This document shows positions 37,101 through 45,517 of a stretch of DNA of 64,000 nucleotides, one piece after another. The notes beneath the pieces are model-generated. The model was not told where the DNA came from and ran no database searches. It saw only the letters and a program-made list of their open reading frames with translations. This DNA comes from Pedobacter sp. Leaf216. Its GTDB lineage: Bacteria; Bacteroidota; Bacteroidia; Sphingobacteriales; Sphingobacteriaceae. Both the position numbers and the translations under genes were made by a program. The stretch lies in contig NZ_LMKM01000004.1 in the NCBI RefSeq assembly GCF_001421515.1, positions 84,237-148,236 on the forward strand, read 5' to 3'. Each line of letters opens with the position of its first letter. Within the stretch, counting starts at the first letter, position 1.

Positions 37101-37276
37101 TTTTAAGAGATTTAACAGTAACAGTAAGCGGAAGAAACCTAATTTCGTGGGATAATTACAAAGGTTACGATCCTGAGTTAAACTCTGGTGGCCAATCAAC
37201 CATCTTAAGAAATATCGATTTTGGTTCGGTGCCCATTCCACGCACTTTTACTTTGGGTTTACAAGTTAAATTATAA
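34139..37276 (+). CDS. SusC/RagA-family TonB-dependent outer-membrane transporter
   Basis: The 1045-residue protein has a signal peptide (FFAILLIPFLLILSARMAQAQ). A carboxypeptidase-D-like regulatory domain follows (ISGKVTDASNKEQIPGVVV, FSYVGYKSR). Then comes the SusC plug (VIVTGTSQGTTRKELGSYVS, VRLRGISSVNSSSEPLYIIDG) and a large beta-barrel ending in an aromatic-rich tail. SusC/SusD complexes move glycan fragments across the outer membrane using TonB energy. The partner SusD gene follows after 17 bp. A -33/-7 promoter lies just upstream. The substrate is not shown by sequence; neighbouring nag/anm genes hint at amino-sugar oligomers. Confidence 0.96.
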   Translation: MEKSYLKWSPGFFAILLIPFLLILSARMAQAQNKRYTISGKVTDASNKEQIPGVVVKIINTNLVTSTNANGGYTFSVDLAPGKYQVQFSYVGYKSRSEGIDLGANDQVQLSTALSGDAVGLDEVIVTGTSQGTTRKELGSYVSTVKGDDLNKAPSGNVLSSLQGKTAGAQISQNSGDPAGGLSVRLRGISSVNSSSEPLYIIDGVIVNNSTTRVTNTSSNYDGGNFVGSIGQNRMVDINPADIERIEVLNGAAAAAIYGSRANSGVIQIFTKKGVSGAAQVNFSTSLTLSHLRKQVEVNESPVRFGTPTLFPTQDVIQTVGDPAVLEKKTIPAARYNYQDYIFQSATGTDNTVSVSGGNENTKYYTSAAYFSNQGIIKNTDFTRYNFRANVDQKITEWAKLSAGLNYIRSSANEKPDGNSFFSPMNSVTIIGNIHDIFARDANGNLMAVGERGRVNPVSVIEDIKQRQETNRIIANANLKLYPVKNLTLDFTLGVDNSGQSGSTYIPPFAYNVNPDFYGGGASLDGTLNGYASAATNNAFQFNNEFNATYQAKLSDLISSTTQVGYSFQYEKTRYQLVNGRGLAPLIETVNAAATQLPSVDGRTELSVSGGYIQQNFKYKDHLFVTGALRVDQSSVFGAENRTQEYLKGSLSYVLSSADYWKSFGVSDWWDAFKIRAAYGESGNLTGIGAYDRINAYSTQSFLGRASLFSSATLANENVKPERQRELELGTDLSFFKNRLGLQFNWYNKKVSDLLIASVQAPSSGFSSLLDNIGSLRNKGIELVLNGTPVDGKGFKWNTSVVFNRNRNTALDVGGLRLFSTNPGAPVAIINGEAIGVFYGTFFARNPDGSLLTNAAGIPQIEKGIQTSATTFTPQRDANGLPTGTTLRKVIGNPNPDYNMSFVNDFTYKRLNLHVQFDAVQGGDVWNADWRTRQGVGNGKVAEQEQLGQLPRGYVAGVYAIEEWRIDDGSFVKLREISLSYNVGKLKFLRDLTVTVSGRNLISWDNYKGYDPELNSGGQSTILRNIDFGSVPIPRTFTLGLQVKL

Positions 37277-37293
37277 TTGTTAAAGGAAAATTT

Positions 37294-38589
37294 ATGAAAA
37301 TTTTAAGAAACAATATTTCGACAAATATAGCCTGTTTAACGCTTTTGTTAACATTGTGCCTCGCCTCTTGTACAAAAGAATATCAGGATCCTTCAAGGGC
37401 CAAAACAGATGTGGCTTTGGGCACACAGCAAGGATTAACCGCCGTGGCAATTGGTTTGCAGCGCGTGTACACTTTAACCCGTACGGGTGTAATGTTCAAT
37501 TCTGTTGCTGCAAATGGTTTTGTAACCAACGAGTTAAGGTTACTTAATTCAGGAAATATTCCTGAATTGCAGTTAAGTACCGGGGGAAGTACTGTAGATG
37601 GAACCAATACAATTCTATTTAATCTTTGGACAAGCGCCAACAAAATTATCTACGATGCAGATTTGGTTATTGCCAATGCCAATAACCTGGGTGATAAGGG
37701 TTATGCTTCGGGGTTGATTGCTTATTCGAGCATATTTAAGGCTCTGGCCATTGGAAATATGGCGCAATACTGGGAGAAAATTCCTGATGGAACAGGTAAA
37801 AATGTAGCTTTTATTACGCGTTCTGCAGGTTTTACAAAAGCAATCGCGGTGCTTGATAATGCTTTAACCGTTATTGCTGCGAATCCAATTTCGACAAGCT
37901 TTTTAACCAATGTTCCTGCTGATGTGAATATTATAAATACAATTCACGCTTTGAAAGCAAGGTATGCACTTTTTTCAGGAAATTATGCGCTCGCTTTAAC
38001 AGAGGCAAACCTGGTAGATTTAACAAAGCCATCTTTTTTTAAGTTTGATGCTACCTCACCAAATATTTTGTTCAGTATTATTTCTTCAAACAATGTTTTT
38101 CAGCCGTTAAATGCAAATTTCGGTCTTACCGGAGCAAATATTCCTGATGCGGCAGATAAAAGAATTGCTTTTTATACTGTACTTGCAGGTAGCCCTCAAA
38201 CATTGCGGATGAACGGTTTTGCTGCGGCAACGGCAACACCGTTTCCTATTTATTTACCAGGAGAAATAACCTTGATTAAAGCGGAGGCACTTGCGCGGCA
38301 ATCCGATTTACCAAATGCATTAATTGAATTAAATAAAGTAGTAACAAAAACAACCGATCTGTTTGGTGTTGCTGCAGCACTGCCACCCTTGGTAGGGCCT
38401 TATACACAGCAACAATTGTTAGATCTTATTTATAAGCACCGTTCGATAGAATTATATGCTTCGGGCTTAAAACTGGAAGATATGAGGAGATTTAATCAGC
38501 CTTTGACCGATCGTAAGCGAAATTTCTTTCCATATCCTTTTCAGGAAAGGGATAACAATACCAATACTCCTGCCGATCCAACATTCTAA
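37294..38589 (+). CDS. SusD/RagB-family lipoprotein
   Basis: The 431-residue protein starts with a lipoprotein signal: LTLLLTLCLASC, with the lipid-bearing Cys followed by TKEYQDPS. The C-terminal half has TPR-like helices and the family pattern LPGEITLIKAEALARQSDLPNALIELN and IYKHRSIELYASGLKLEDMRRF. SusD proteins sit on the outer leaflet and lid the SusC channel, binding the substrate. It follows susC by 17 bp and is closed by a strong terminator. Confidence 0.94.
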   Translation: MKILRNNISTNIACLTLLLTLCLASCTKEYQDPSRAKTDVALGTQQGLTAVAIGLQRVYTLTRTGVMFNSVAANGFVTNELRLLNSGNIPELQLSTGGSTVDGTNTILFNLWTSANKIIYDADLVIANANNLGDKGYASGLIAYSSIFKALAIGNMAQYWEKIPDGTGKNVAFITRSAGFTKAIAVLDNALTVIAANPISTSFLTNVPADVNIINTIHALKARYALFSGNYALALTEANLVDLTKPSFFKFDATSPNILFSIISSNNVFQPLNANFGLTGANIPDAADKRIAFYTVLAGSPQTLRMNGFAAATATPFPIYLPGEITLIKAEALARQSDLPNALIELNKVVTKTTDLFGVAAALPPLVGPYTQQQLLDLIYKHRSIELYASGLKLEDMRRFNQPLTDRKRNFFPYPFQERDNNTNTPADPTF

Positions 38590-38592
38590 AAG

Positions 38593-38625
38593 AAAGGGTC
38601 CCGATTTAAAATCGGGACCCTTTTT
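38593..38625 (+). terminator. Terminator shared by susD and the DeoR gene
   Basis: A 14-bp stem (AAAGGGTCCCGATT / AATCGGGACCCTTT, 38593-38606 and 38610-38623) with a 3-nt loop, then TTTTT. The minus strand also runs into T-rich sequence (TTTCTTTT), so it may serve both convergent genes. Confidence 0.9.
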
Positions 38626-39370
38626 ATAAAATATTCAATTCTTTTTCTTTATAACGGAAAAGCGATTCGTGGGCATTATCCAATTCAGTTATCAAATAAC
38701 TAATGCTTTCTATCGGGCAAACCCTTAACCTTAAAGCAATATCCAGTTTTTCCGAAATACAGAGTACGGCTGTTCTTTTTGCGCAGGCCAACATGGCCTT
38801 TTTAAGTTGATTAATTTCCCAATATGTATCTGTTAAGCCTTCATCAGGGTGGATGGCACTGGTGCCCATCAAGCATAAATCGGCCTTTATTTCTGATAAC
38901 TGTGTAATTACCTGACCGCCATAAGTAACCTGCGAATTTTTAGAAAATAATCCTCCAATCAAAATTACCTCAATATTATTGTACTTGGCCAATTCTACTG
39001 CAACCAGCGGACTAATGGTAAAAAATGTGGCAGATAATCCTTGTGGAAGTAATTTTACCAATTCTAAAATCGTGGTGCCTCCTCCGGTTAAAACTACCAT
39101 TCCATCTTTTATTAACTGAATGGCTTTTTTGCCAATCGCAATCTTACTTTCTCGGGCATAAACAGTACTGTCATCAAAAGAACTGTGGTAGGATTTAGAT
39201 AAAGCACCTCCATGTACCTTGTAAAGTAGGTTTTCGTCAACAAGCTCCTGTAAGTCTCTTCTAATGGTATCTTCCGAAACATTTAGCAACTGCACCAGAT
39301 CGGAGGTTAAAACCCGGTTGTGCAGGTTAATCTGGCGCATGATGAAATCATGTCGTTCTTTTTTCAGCAT
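38624..39370 (-). CDS. DeoR/GlpR-family transcriptional repressor
   Basis: The 248-residue protein has the DeoR HTH at its N-terminus (MLKKERHDFIMRQINLHNRV, VSEDTIRRDLQELVDENLLYKVHGG). A sugar-phosphate-sensing DeoRC domain follows (VVLTGGGTTILELVKLLP, EVILIGGLFSKNSQVTYGG, DLCLMGTSAIHPDEGLTDTYWEI). Such regulators bind phosphorylated sugars and usually repress nearby catabolic genes. It is divergent from the second SusC gene, and the 234-bp gap carries repeated GTGCGTGTT motifs that are plausible operators. It ends against the shared terminator. Confidence 0.94.
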   Translation of the reverse strand: MLKKERHDFIMRQINLHNRVLTSDLVQLLNVSEDTIRRDLQELVDENLLYKVHGGALSKSYHSSFDDSTVYARESKIAIGKKAIQLIKDGMVVLTGGGTTILELVKLLPQGLSATFFTISPLVAVELAKYNNIEVILIGGLFSKNSQVTYGGQVITQLSEIKADLCLMGTSAIHPDEGLTDTYWEINQLKKAMLACAKRTAVLCISEKLDIALRLRVCPIESISYLITELDNAHESLFRYKEKELNIL

Positions 39371-39424
39371 AAGTAGTGTCTGGTTTTAGAACGAATGTAT
39401 AAAAGATTTTTAGATTTTTTTAAT

Positions 39425-39449
39425 GTGCGTGTTTTTGCGTGTTATTGCG
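39425..39449. promoter_or_regulatory. Candidate DeoR operator, direct repeats of TGCGTGTT
   Basis: GTGCGTGTT-TTTGCGTGTT-ATTGCG contains two and a half spaced copies of a TGCGTGTT unit about 10 bp apart. A third unit occurs at 39540. The block lies in the gap between the DeoR gene and susC. Function is inferred from position. Confidence 0.4.
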
Positions 39450-39528
39450 ATAATATTTTTGTTACGCCTTGCTAAATAGTTTGTTAAATAGTTTTTTTAT
39501 TCTAAAACAATTGTGATATTAGCATAAA

Positions 39529-39550
39529 ATGCGTTATTGTGCGTGTTTTA
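39529..39550. promoter_or_regulatory. Second candidate DeoR operator near susC
   Basis: ATGCGTTATTG followed by TGCGTGTTTTA (39529-39550) repeats the TGCGTGTT unit seen at 39425, about 55 bp before the susC ATG. No standard TAnnTTTG box was found here, so this promoter may be non-standard. Confidence 0.4.
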
Positions 39551-39604
39551 GTAACTAACTAACAACAACTAAACAATCTTTATCCCTAACTAAACAGGCA
39601 GTTT

Positions 39605-42600
39605 ATGAAAAAAAAACTACTACTAATTTTTATTGGTACGTTTTTGTTGCTGGCTCATGCCATAGCGCAACAAATAACCATTACCGGTAAGGTTACATCA
39701 ACTGATGGGCCTATACCAGGTGTTTCCATCCGAGTAAAAGGAAGCACTACAGTTGCACAAACCAACGCTGAAGGAAACTATGCTATTAAGGCCTTAAAAA
39801 CAGATGTGCTAACCTTTTCTTACATCGGTTATAGAACGCAGGAAAGAGCAGTTGGTGGTAACACAACTGTCAATATCGTTTTGGCCAGCGATGCGAGTAA
39901 TTTAGAAGAGGTGGTGGTAACAGGGCAAGGTATTACACGTAATAAAAAAGCATTGGGCTATTCTGCCCAAACGCTCAAAGGTGCTGAAATTGCCGATACA
40001 CAACGCGATAATTTTTTAAATGCGTTACAGGGAAGGGTTGCCGGCGCAATTATAACGCCTACAACTGGCTTACCAGGCTCTTCATCGCAAATTATTATTA
40101 GGGGCGGTGTTTCGCTTGATGGAGATAATCAGCCATTATTTGTGGTAGATGGTTTGCCAATTTCCAACAAAACATTTTCTGATTATAACTTGGTTGGGCA
40201 GGGTAGTTTTAACCGCACCAACGATTATGGTAACCGCGTAATGGATATCAACCCTGAGGAGATCGAATCTGTAACCATCTTAAAAGGGCCAGAAGCTGCT
40301 GCATTATACGGAACCGAGGGGGCGTCTGGTGCAGTAGTTATTACTACAAAAAAGGCTAAAGCAGGTACGGCCAGAGCCACTTACAGCAACTCATTCCGTG
40401 TGGAAAATATTTATCGTTTTCCTGATTATCAAACTGTATATGGTGGTGGAGCAGGTGGTATATTCGACGAAGAAGTTAGAACAAGAACTTATTTTGGTGC
40501 TAAATACCCAGAGAGATTACCTGTATATGATAACCTTCAAAATTTTTATCAGACTGGTTTTACTCAAAAACATAATGCATCTGTAGAAGGTGGATCTGAA
40601 AAGCTATCGGTAAGAACCAGTTTAGGTTACACGGATCAAAAAGGTTATATTCCTGGTACTGGCTATAACAGTTTAAACTTTAAACTAAGTGGGGTTTCCA
40701 AAATCAGCGATAAGTTAAGTCTCAACGCTTCAGTAAATTTCATATCATCTAAAACTGATAAAACATACAGAGGCGTTGGTAGCCCTATGTTAAGTTCTTT
40801 ATCATGGCCCCGGGTAGATGATATGCGGAATTATATTGATCCGCAGACAGGTGGAAGAAGGATTTTGGGATCAAGTTTGGGAGCTGAGCTCGACAATCCA
40901 TACTGGGGGGTGAACAAAAATCCAAACTATGATAAGCTAAACCGCATTTTAACTAATGTTGGTTTAGATTATACTCCTGCTAAATGGTTCTCCGTTACCG
41001 GTAGGGTAGGTGCCGATATGTTTACGCAAACCGGGTTATCTGCCTATCATCCCCAATCATATGCCTCTAATGTAAGTGGAACAGTATATTCAGGCGGTGC
41101 TATAAATACCTATCAGGATGTAAAGCGATTATTCAATGCCTCGCTTGTTGGTACATTTAGAAAAGACTTTGGTAAGTTTAAACCTATTTTAAGAATCGGT
41201 GGAGATTTAACTGATGATGATGATGCTACCAACGCACAATTTGGTACCCGTTTTTATGAGCAAGACTACTATAGTATAAACAATACCGACCCAACAACGC
41301 AACGGGTTGCTTATTCTGATTTTATTAAACGTAAAGTTGGCGGTTTTGCACAGGCGGAATTAGGTTATGATGAATTTCTTTATCTAACCTTAACTGGCCG
41401 CGAAGATATCTCATCAACACTTCCGAGCAAAAACAATAGCTTCTTTTATCCGGCAACATCCTTGAGTTTTGTATTTTCAGAATTGCCAGCTGTTAAGACA
41501 TTAAATTGGTTGTCATTTGGAAAATTAAGAGCATCATGGGGGCAATCTGGTAAAGATGCGAGAACGGCTTACATCACAAAAACAAAACTTCTTGCACAAA
41601 CCACAACCGGTGGCGGTTTTGCAACAGATGTAACAGCAGGAAATCCTGATCTGGTAGCTGAGTTTACAACATCAAAAGAGGTGGGTATGGAATTGGGATT
41701 TTTTAACAACAGGTTATCTTTTGATTTTTCTCTTTATGAAAACCTTTCAGATAAACAAATCACGGCTCCTCGTTTAAGTTATGCAACTGGTGCAATATTA
41801 GGTTATATCAATAGCGGTAAAATTAGAAACAGGGGTTTTGAGCTTCTTATAAAAGGAACACCAATTAAAACGCAAGATTTTTCTTGGGATATTTCCGCAA
41901 ATATTTCACGCAATCGTGGTTACATCCTGTCACTTCCGGCCGGTCAAGACGTTTTTTATCTGTCTGATACCTGGTTAACGGATGATGTAAGGGCACAATA
42001 TACCGTTGGCTCATCAATATCAGCCTTTGCAGGGCAAAATTATCTGCGCAATAATGCGGGCCAAATATTAATAAACCCTGTTAATGGCATGCCTATCAGA
42101 GATACAAATTTTACTCCTATTGGTGATCGCGCTCCAGATTTTGGTGCTGGTTTAACAAATAGTTTCACCTATAAAAATTTCAACTTATCGTTCCTTTTGG
42201 ACATAAGAAAAGGGGGTGATATCTACAATGCTACAGAAGAATATCTATACCAAAGGGGGCTATCTAAGCTGAGCCTAGATCGTGAAACTCCTAGAATTAT
42301 TGAAGGAGTTTTTAGAGATGGTTTGGAAAATAGTGCCAACCCAACAAAAAACAACATTGTAGTTATTCCTTACATCACCACAACTTACTATTCTACTTAT
42401 TTCAACACTGCCGATTTTCTTCAAAAAGATATCAATTGGATAAGATTGAAAGATATTACTTTAAGTTACAACCTTCCGAAAAGTTTGTTTGCCAAAAGCC
42501 GGGTGGTCAAAAATGCCAGCGTTTTCTTTACAGGAACAGATTTGCTTCTGATTACTAACTATAATGGTGTAGATCCTCAGGTAAACGGACTTAATGCATC

Positions 42601-42688
42601 TTCAGGTGGTTTAGGTGGATCGGGTATTGATTATGGCTCTGCAGGTCAGCCAAGAGGTTATAATTTTGGTCTTAAAGTTGGTTTTTAA
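39605..42688 (+). CDS. SusC/RagA-family TonB-dependent outer-membrane transporter, second system
   Basis: The 1027-residue protein has a signal peptide (LLIFIGTFLLLAHAIAQ). A carboxypeptidase-D-like domain follows (ITGKVTSTDGPIPGVSIRVKGS, FSYIGYRTQE). The plug has VVVTGQGITRNKKALGYSAQ, IIIRGGVSLDGDNQPLFVVDGLPIS and ILKGPEAAALYGTEGASGAVVITT. A long beta-barrel completes it. It is followed after 11 bp by its SusD partner and then a DUF4397 lipoprotein. A divergent DeoR gene likely regulates it. The substrate is unknown; the two SusC proteins are clearly different in sequence, so this is not a recent duplication. Confidence 0.96.
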   Translation: MKKKLLLIFIGTFLLLAHAIAQQITITGKVTSTDGPIPGVSIRVKGSTTVAQTNAEGNYAIKALKTDVLTFSYIGYRTQERAVGGNTTVNIVLASDASNLEEVVVTGQGITRNKKALGYSAQTLKGAEIADTQRDNFLNALQGRVAGAIITPTTGLPGSSSQIIIRGGVSLDGDNQPLFVVDGLPISNKTFSDYNLVGQGSFNRTNDYGNRVMDINPEEIESVTILKGPEAAALYGTEGASGAVVITTKKAKAGTARATYSNSFRVENIYRFPDYQTVYGGGAGGIFDEEVRTRTYFGAKYPERLPVYDNLQNFYQTGFTQKHNASVEGGSEKLSVRTSLGYTDQKGYIPGTGYNSLNFKLSGVSKISDKLSLNASVNFISSKTDKTYRGVGSPMLSSLSWPRVDDMRNYIDPQTGGRRILGSSLGAELDNPYWGVNKNPNYDKLNRILTNVGLDYTPAKWFSVTGRVGADMFTQTGLSAYHPQSYASNVSGTVYSGGAINTYQDVKRLFNASLVGTFRKDFGKFKPILRIGGDLTDDDDATNAQFGTRFYEQDYYSINNTDPTTQRVAYSDFIKRKVGGFAQAELGYDEFLYLTLTGREDISSTLPSKNNSFFYPATSLSFVFSELPAVKTLNWLSFGKLRASWGQSGKDARTAYITKTKLLAQTTTGGGFATDVTAGNPDLVAEFTTSKEVGMELGFFNNRLSFDFSLYENLSDKQITAPRLSYATGAILGYINSGKIRNRGFELLIKGTPIKTQDFSWDISANISRNRGYILSLPAGQDVFYLSDTWLTDDVRAQYTVGSSISAFAGQNYLRNNAGQILINPVNGMPIRDTNFTPIGDRAPDFGAGLTNSFTYKNFNLSFLLDIRKGGDIYNATEEYLYQRGLSKLSLDRETPRIIEGVFRDGLENSANPTKNNIVVIPYITTTYYSTYFNTADFLQKDINWIRLKDITLSYNLPKSLFAKSRVVKNASVFFTGTDLLLITNYNGVDPQVNGLNASSGGLGGSGIDYGSAGQPRGYNFGLKVGF

Positions 42689-42699
42689 TTAAAATTGAA

Positions 42700-44250
42700 A
42701 TGAAAAAGATATATATATTATGTGTTGCTTTAACAGTCTTGATCGGATCAGGTTGTAAAAAGTATTTGGATATTAATACCGATCCGGCAACACCGCAAGA
42801 TCCAGAAAGCAGAACCTTAACCCCGCCGCTTTTTGCACAAATGGAGCGTGGGGTGCAATTTGATTCGAGGTATTTAGGAGGCGTTGTACAATACTTTGGA
42901 GGGGCTGTAAACGTAGGGGAATCTCATGGATGGATTCCATCAAGTGATTCTGGCGGTGAGATATGGAGAACCAATTATTATGGTTTAGGAGCCAATTTAA
43001 ACTTGATTATAGATAAATCGACCGCTAAATCAGAGTGGAATTATGTAGGTTTAGCGCAGGCGTTAAAAGCCTGGAGCTGGCAAATTACCACCGATTACCA
43101 TGGTGAAATTATTCTTAAGCAAGCCTTTGAGCCTAATCGATATGTATTTGATTACGATTCACAGGCAGATGTTTATGCCGAAGTTGTTAGGTTGGCTAAT
43201 CTTTCAATAGCTAACTTTAGTAGAACCGATGGTACCGGAACAGTTGGTAAATTGGCCCCGGCAGATTTAATATATGCTGGCGATAATGCCAAATGGATTA
43301 GGTTCAATTATGGAATACTTGCAAGAAATGCAAATAACCTGATTAATAAAGCGAACTACGATCCGGCAAAGGTTATTGAGTATGTTGATAAATCATTAAC
43401 TGGCAATGCTGATAACTTTATTGTACCCAATTTAGGTACAACAGCTGCAAATGGTAATTTCTTTGGACCGCTAAGAGCAAACCTGGCATCCTATCGCCAA
43501 ACAAGAATTATTGTGGGTTTACTTGACGGAACTTATCTTGTGGGAACAAAGAATGCGGTTATCGATCCGCGTAGAAATAACATGATTACCGCCTCTGCTG
43601 ATGGTGAATTCCGAGGTACTGCTCCAAATACCTCAGATGCAGGAACTGTAGCTGCCAAAAATCAAATTCCAAACCCATGGGGAGTTTTAGCATCTGCTAA
43701 CCCCGGTGCTACGTTTGGAAAATACCTGTTTAAAGATAACGCTGGTTTTCCAATCATGACCTATGCTGAAATGCAATTTATTAAAGCCGAAGCAGCTTTT
43801 AGAAGCGGTAATACCACATTAGCGTTAGATGCATATACAAAAGGAATTTCGGCCAGTATTGATTTTGTTAGTGCTTTAGGTACAGCAATTACCTCTGCTG
43901 ATAAAACAGCATATTTAACAAGTGCCGCTGTAAAACAAACGCCAGCAACATTAACACTAAAAGATATTATGCTGCAAAAATACCTTGCGCTTTATGCTTA
44001 TGGATTTGTTGAAACCTGGAGCGATTTGCGTAAATACAATTACTTTGATGGCGATTCTAAAGGTAATAATCCCTACTTAGGCACGTTCTTTTTTCCTGCT
44101 TCATTTTATGCAGATAACGGAGGCAAACCGATACAACGCTATCGCCCGCGTTACAATTCAGAGTACATTTGGAATTTAGAAGCATTAAAAAAAATTGGAG
44201 GCGATCAGCCTAATTACCATACTTTTAAAATGTGGTTTTCTCAACCGTAA
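42700..44250 (+). CDS. SusD/RagB-family lipoprotein, second system
   Basis: The 516-residue protein has a lipobox in VALTVLIGSGC, with the Cys followed by KKYLDINTDP, the normal SusD N-terminus. The core shows ALKAWSWQITTDYHGEII, MTYAEMQFIKAEAAFRSGNT and the C-terminal WSDLRKYNYF. It lies 11 bp after susC. It should bind the imported ligand at the cell surface as the lid of the channel. Confidence 0.94.
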   Translation: MKKIYILCVALTVLIGSGCKKYLDINTDPATPQDPESRTLTPPLFAQMERGVQFDSRYLGGVVQYFGGAVNVGESHGWIPSSDSGGEIWRTNYYGLGANLNLIIDKSTAKSEWNYVGLAQALKAWSWQITTDYHGEIILKQAFEPNRYVFDYDSQADVYAEVVRLANLSIANFSRTDGTGTVGKLAPADLIYAGDNAKWIRFNYGILARNANNLINKANYDPAKVIEYVDKSLTGNADNFIVPNLGTTAANGNFFGPLRANLASYRQTRIIVGLLDGTYLVGTKNAVIDPRRNNMITASADGEFRGTAPNTSDAGTVAAKNQIPNPWGVLASANPGATFGKYLFKDNAGFPIMTYAEMQFIKAEAAFRSGNTTLALDAYTKGISASIDFVSALGTAITSADKTAYLTSAAVKQTPATLTLKDIMLQKYLALYAYGFVETWSDLRKYNYFDGDSKGNNPYLGTFFFPASFYADNGGKPIQRYRPRYNSEYIWNLEALKKIGGDQPNYHTFKMWFSQP

Positions 44251-44271
44251 CTCACGCTTAAATAAACAAAA

Positions 44272-45078
44272 ATGAAAAAGATATTATATTTAGTTGCGGT
44301 GGCTACAGTATTGCTTTCCGCATGTAAAAAACAAGCTCTGGTAGAAAATACCGTATATGAAAAGGTTGCCCCCGGCGATCCTAAGTATGCATATGTAAAA
44401 ATTCTGAATGTTACACCAAGCAGTCCAACTGTTAATTTTTTTATAGATGGAACCAAGTTCTCCGCCGGGTTGTCATCATTAGGAGTTGAAAATGCTGGGT
44501 ATAATTACGCTACCGCCACATCATTGTTCCCTGACCTTGGTTATGCTATTACTTCACCAGGATCGCACAAGTTGACCGCAAAAATTATAGCAAGCGCTAC
44601 TGCTGATGCTGGTTTAGAAGTATTTAATTCGCAGATAACGCCACAGGCAGGAAAATATTATACAATATTTACTACCGGGCAGTACAATACCACAGCAAAG
44701 CAAATCCCTTCATCATTAGTGGTAGAGGATATAAAGCCTGCATTAGATACCTCAAAAGTTTTTTTGCGTGTTATTAATGTATATAACGGGGGGCCAAATA
44801 TCGATTTGATTAAAGGAGATCTTCCTACAGGGCCTAAAATTGTTTCAAACGTAGCTTATGGAACATCTTCTGCCTGGGCGGAGGTGCCAAGTCCGGGGTC
44901 AGGGGTAGCGCCAAGTGTTAAGTATCTTTTGTACAACACCACAAGTGGTGGGGCTGTTATTGCGGGTACATTAACACTTTCGTTATCAAAAGGCAGGGCT
45001 TATACACTTTATTTGAAAGGCGTTGCAGGCAACTCGGCTTTTCTGCCTACAGTTACCGCTTATACCACTTTTTATTAA
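44272..45078 (+). CDS. DUF4397 domain surface lipoprotein
   Basis: The 268-residue protein has a lipoprotein signal (VAVATVLLSAC, then KKQALVENT) and two similar beta-rich units typical of DUF4397: AYVKILNVTPSSPTVNFFIDGTKF and VFLRVINVYNGGPNIDLIKGDLPTG. It is the third gene of the second SusC/SusD operon, 21 bp after susD. It may act as an accessory surface glycan-binding protein, an inference from position only. Confidence 0.82.
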   Translation: MKKILYLVAVATVLLSACKKQALVENTVYEKVAPGDPKYAYVKILNVTPSSPTVNFFIDGTKFSAGLSSLGVENAGYNYATATSLFPDLGYAITSPGSHKLTAKIIASATADAGLEVFNSQITPQAGKYYTIFTTGQYNTTAKQIPSSLVVEDIKPALDTSKVFLRVINVYNGGPNIDLIKGDLPTGPKIVSNVAYGTSSAWAEVPSPGSGVAPSVKYLLYNTTSGGAVIAGTLTLSLSKGRAYTLYLKGVAGNSAFLPTVTAYTTFY

Positions 45079-45126
45079 TTAAAACTGTCTCAATACCAAG
45101 AGGCTGTATCATAAAAGTAATTCTTC

Positions 45127-45193
45127 GTCATGTTGAGCTTGTTGAAACACTATAAAAGATGTTTAACAAGGCCTTCAACAAGTTCAGGATAAC
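45127..45193. repeat. Imperfect inverted repeat (dispersed-element type)
   Basis: Left arm GTCATGTTGAGCTTGTTGAA (from 45127) and right arm TTCAACAAGTTCAGGATAAC (45174-45193) pair with a few mismatches across a 26-nt centre. The motif resembles the GAACTTGTTTCAGG repeats at 17.7 and 17.9 kb. Confidence 0.6.
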
Positions 45194-45225
45194 AAATCTA
45201 TAATATGATATAGCCTCTTTTTTGC

Positions 45226-45422
45226 CCTAATTCCACAATACCAAATTGCGATGGAATTGATGACACTTGGAAAATTACAGGTTCTGATTACTACCTAATG
45301 CAGAATATGCCGTATATACCAGGTTAGGATCACGGGTATTTTACTCAAAAGCCTGCACTAAAAAATTTAATGTTAATTATGACGGTCAACCCCTTCCAAC
45401 GAGCGTTTATTACGATTTATAG
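45226..45422 (+). pseudogene. Decayed T9SS type B (gliding-motility-associated) C-terminal domain fragment
   Basis: Translation from 45226 gives PNSTIPNCDGIDDTWKITGS then DYY. After a one-base loss at about 45295 the next frame gives NAEYAVYTRLGSRVFYSKAC then TKKFNVNYDGQPLPTSVYYDL and a stop at 45420-45422. The typical domain reads FTPNGDGINDTWKI, later VYNRWG and VF, and near the end YDGQPLP with YY. Restoring CCT for CT at the join gives YPNAE, the expected reading. No upstream frame of a parent gene is present. This is a leftover C-terminus of a T9SS cargo gene, not an active gene. Confidence 0.85.
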
Positions 45423-45476
45423 ATTTAAAAAACGAATGTTGTAAACTAAGTGGAAGTTTAATAATTTTAAAATAAT

Positions 45477-45503
45477 AAAGGCAGTTGAACCGCAACCGCC
45501 TTT
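45477..45503 (-). terminator. Weak terminator of the outer-membrane beta-barrel gene
   Basis: AAAGGCAGTTG (45477-45487) and CAACCGCCTTT (45493-45503) form an 11-bp stem with one mismatch and a 5-nt loop, 15 bp past the stop at 45518. The downstream T-tract is short. Confidence 0.55.
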
Positions 45504-45517
45504 ATTAATATATGTTA

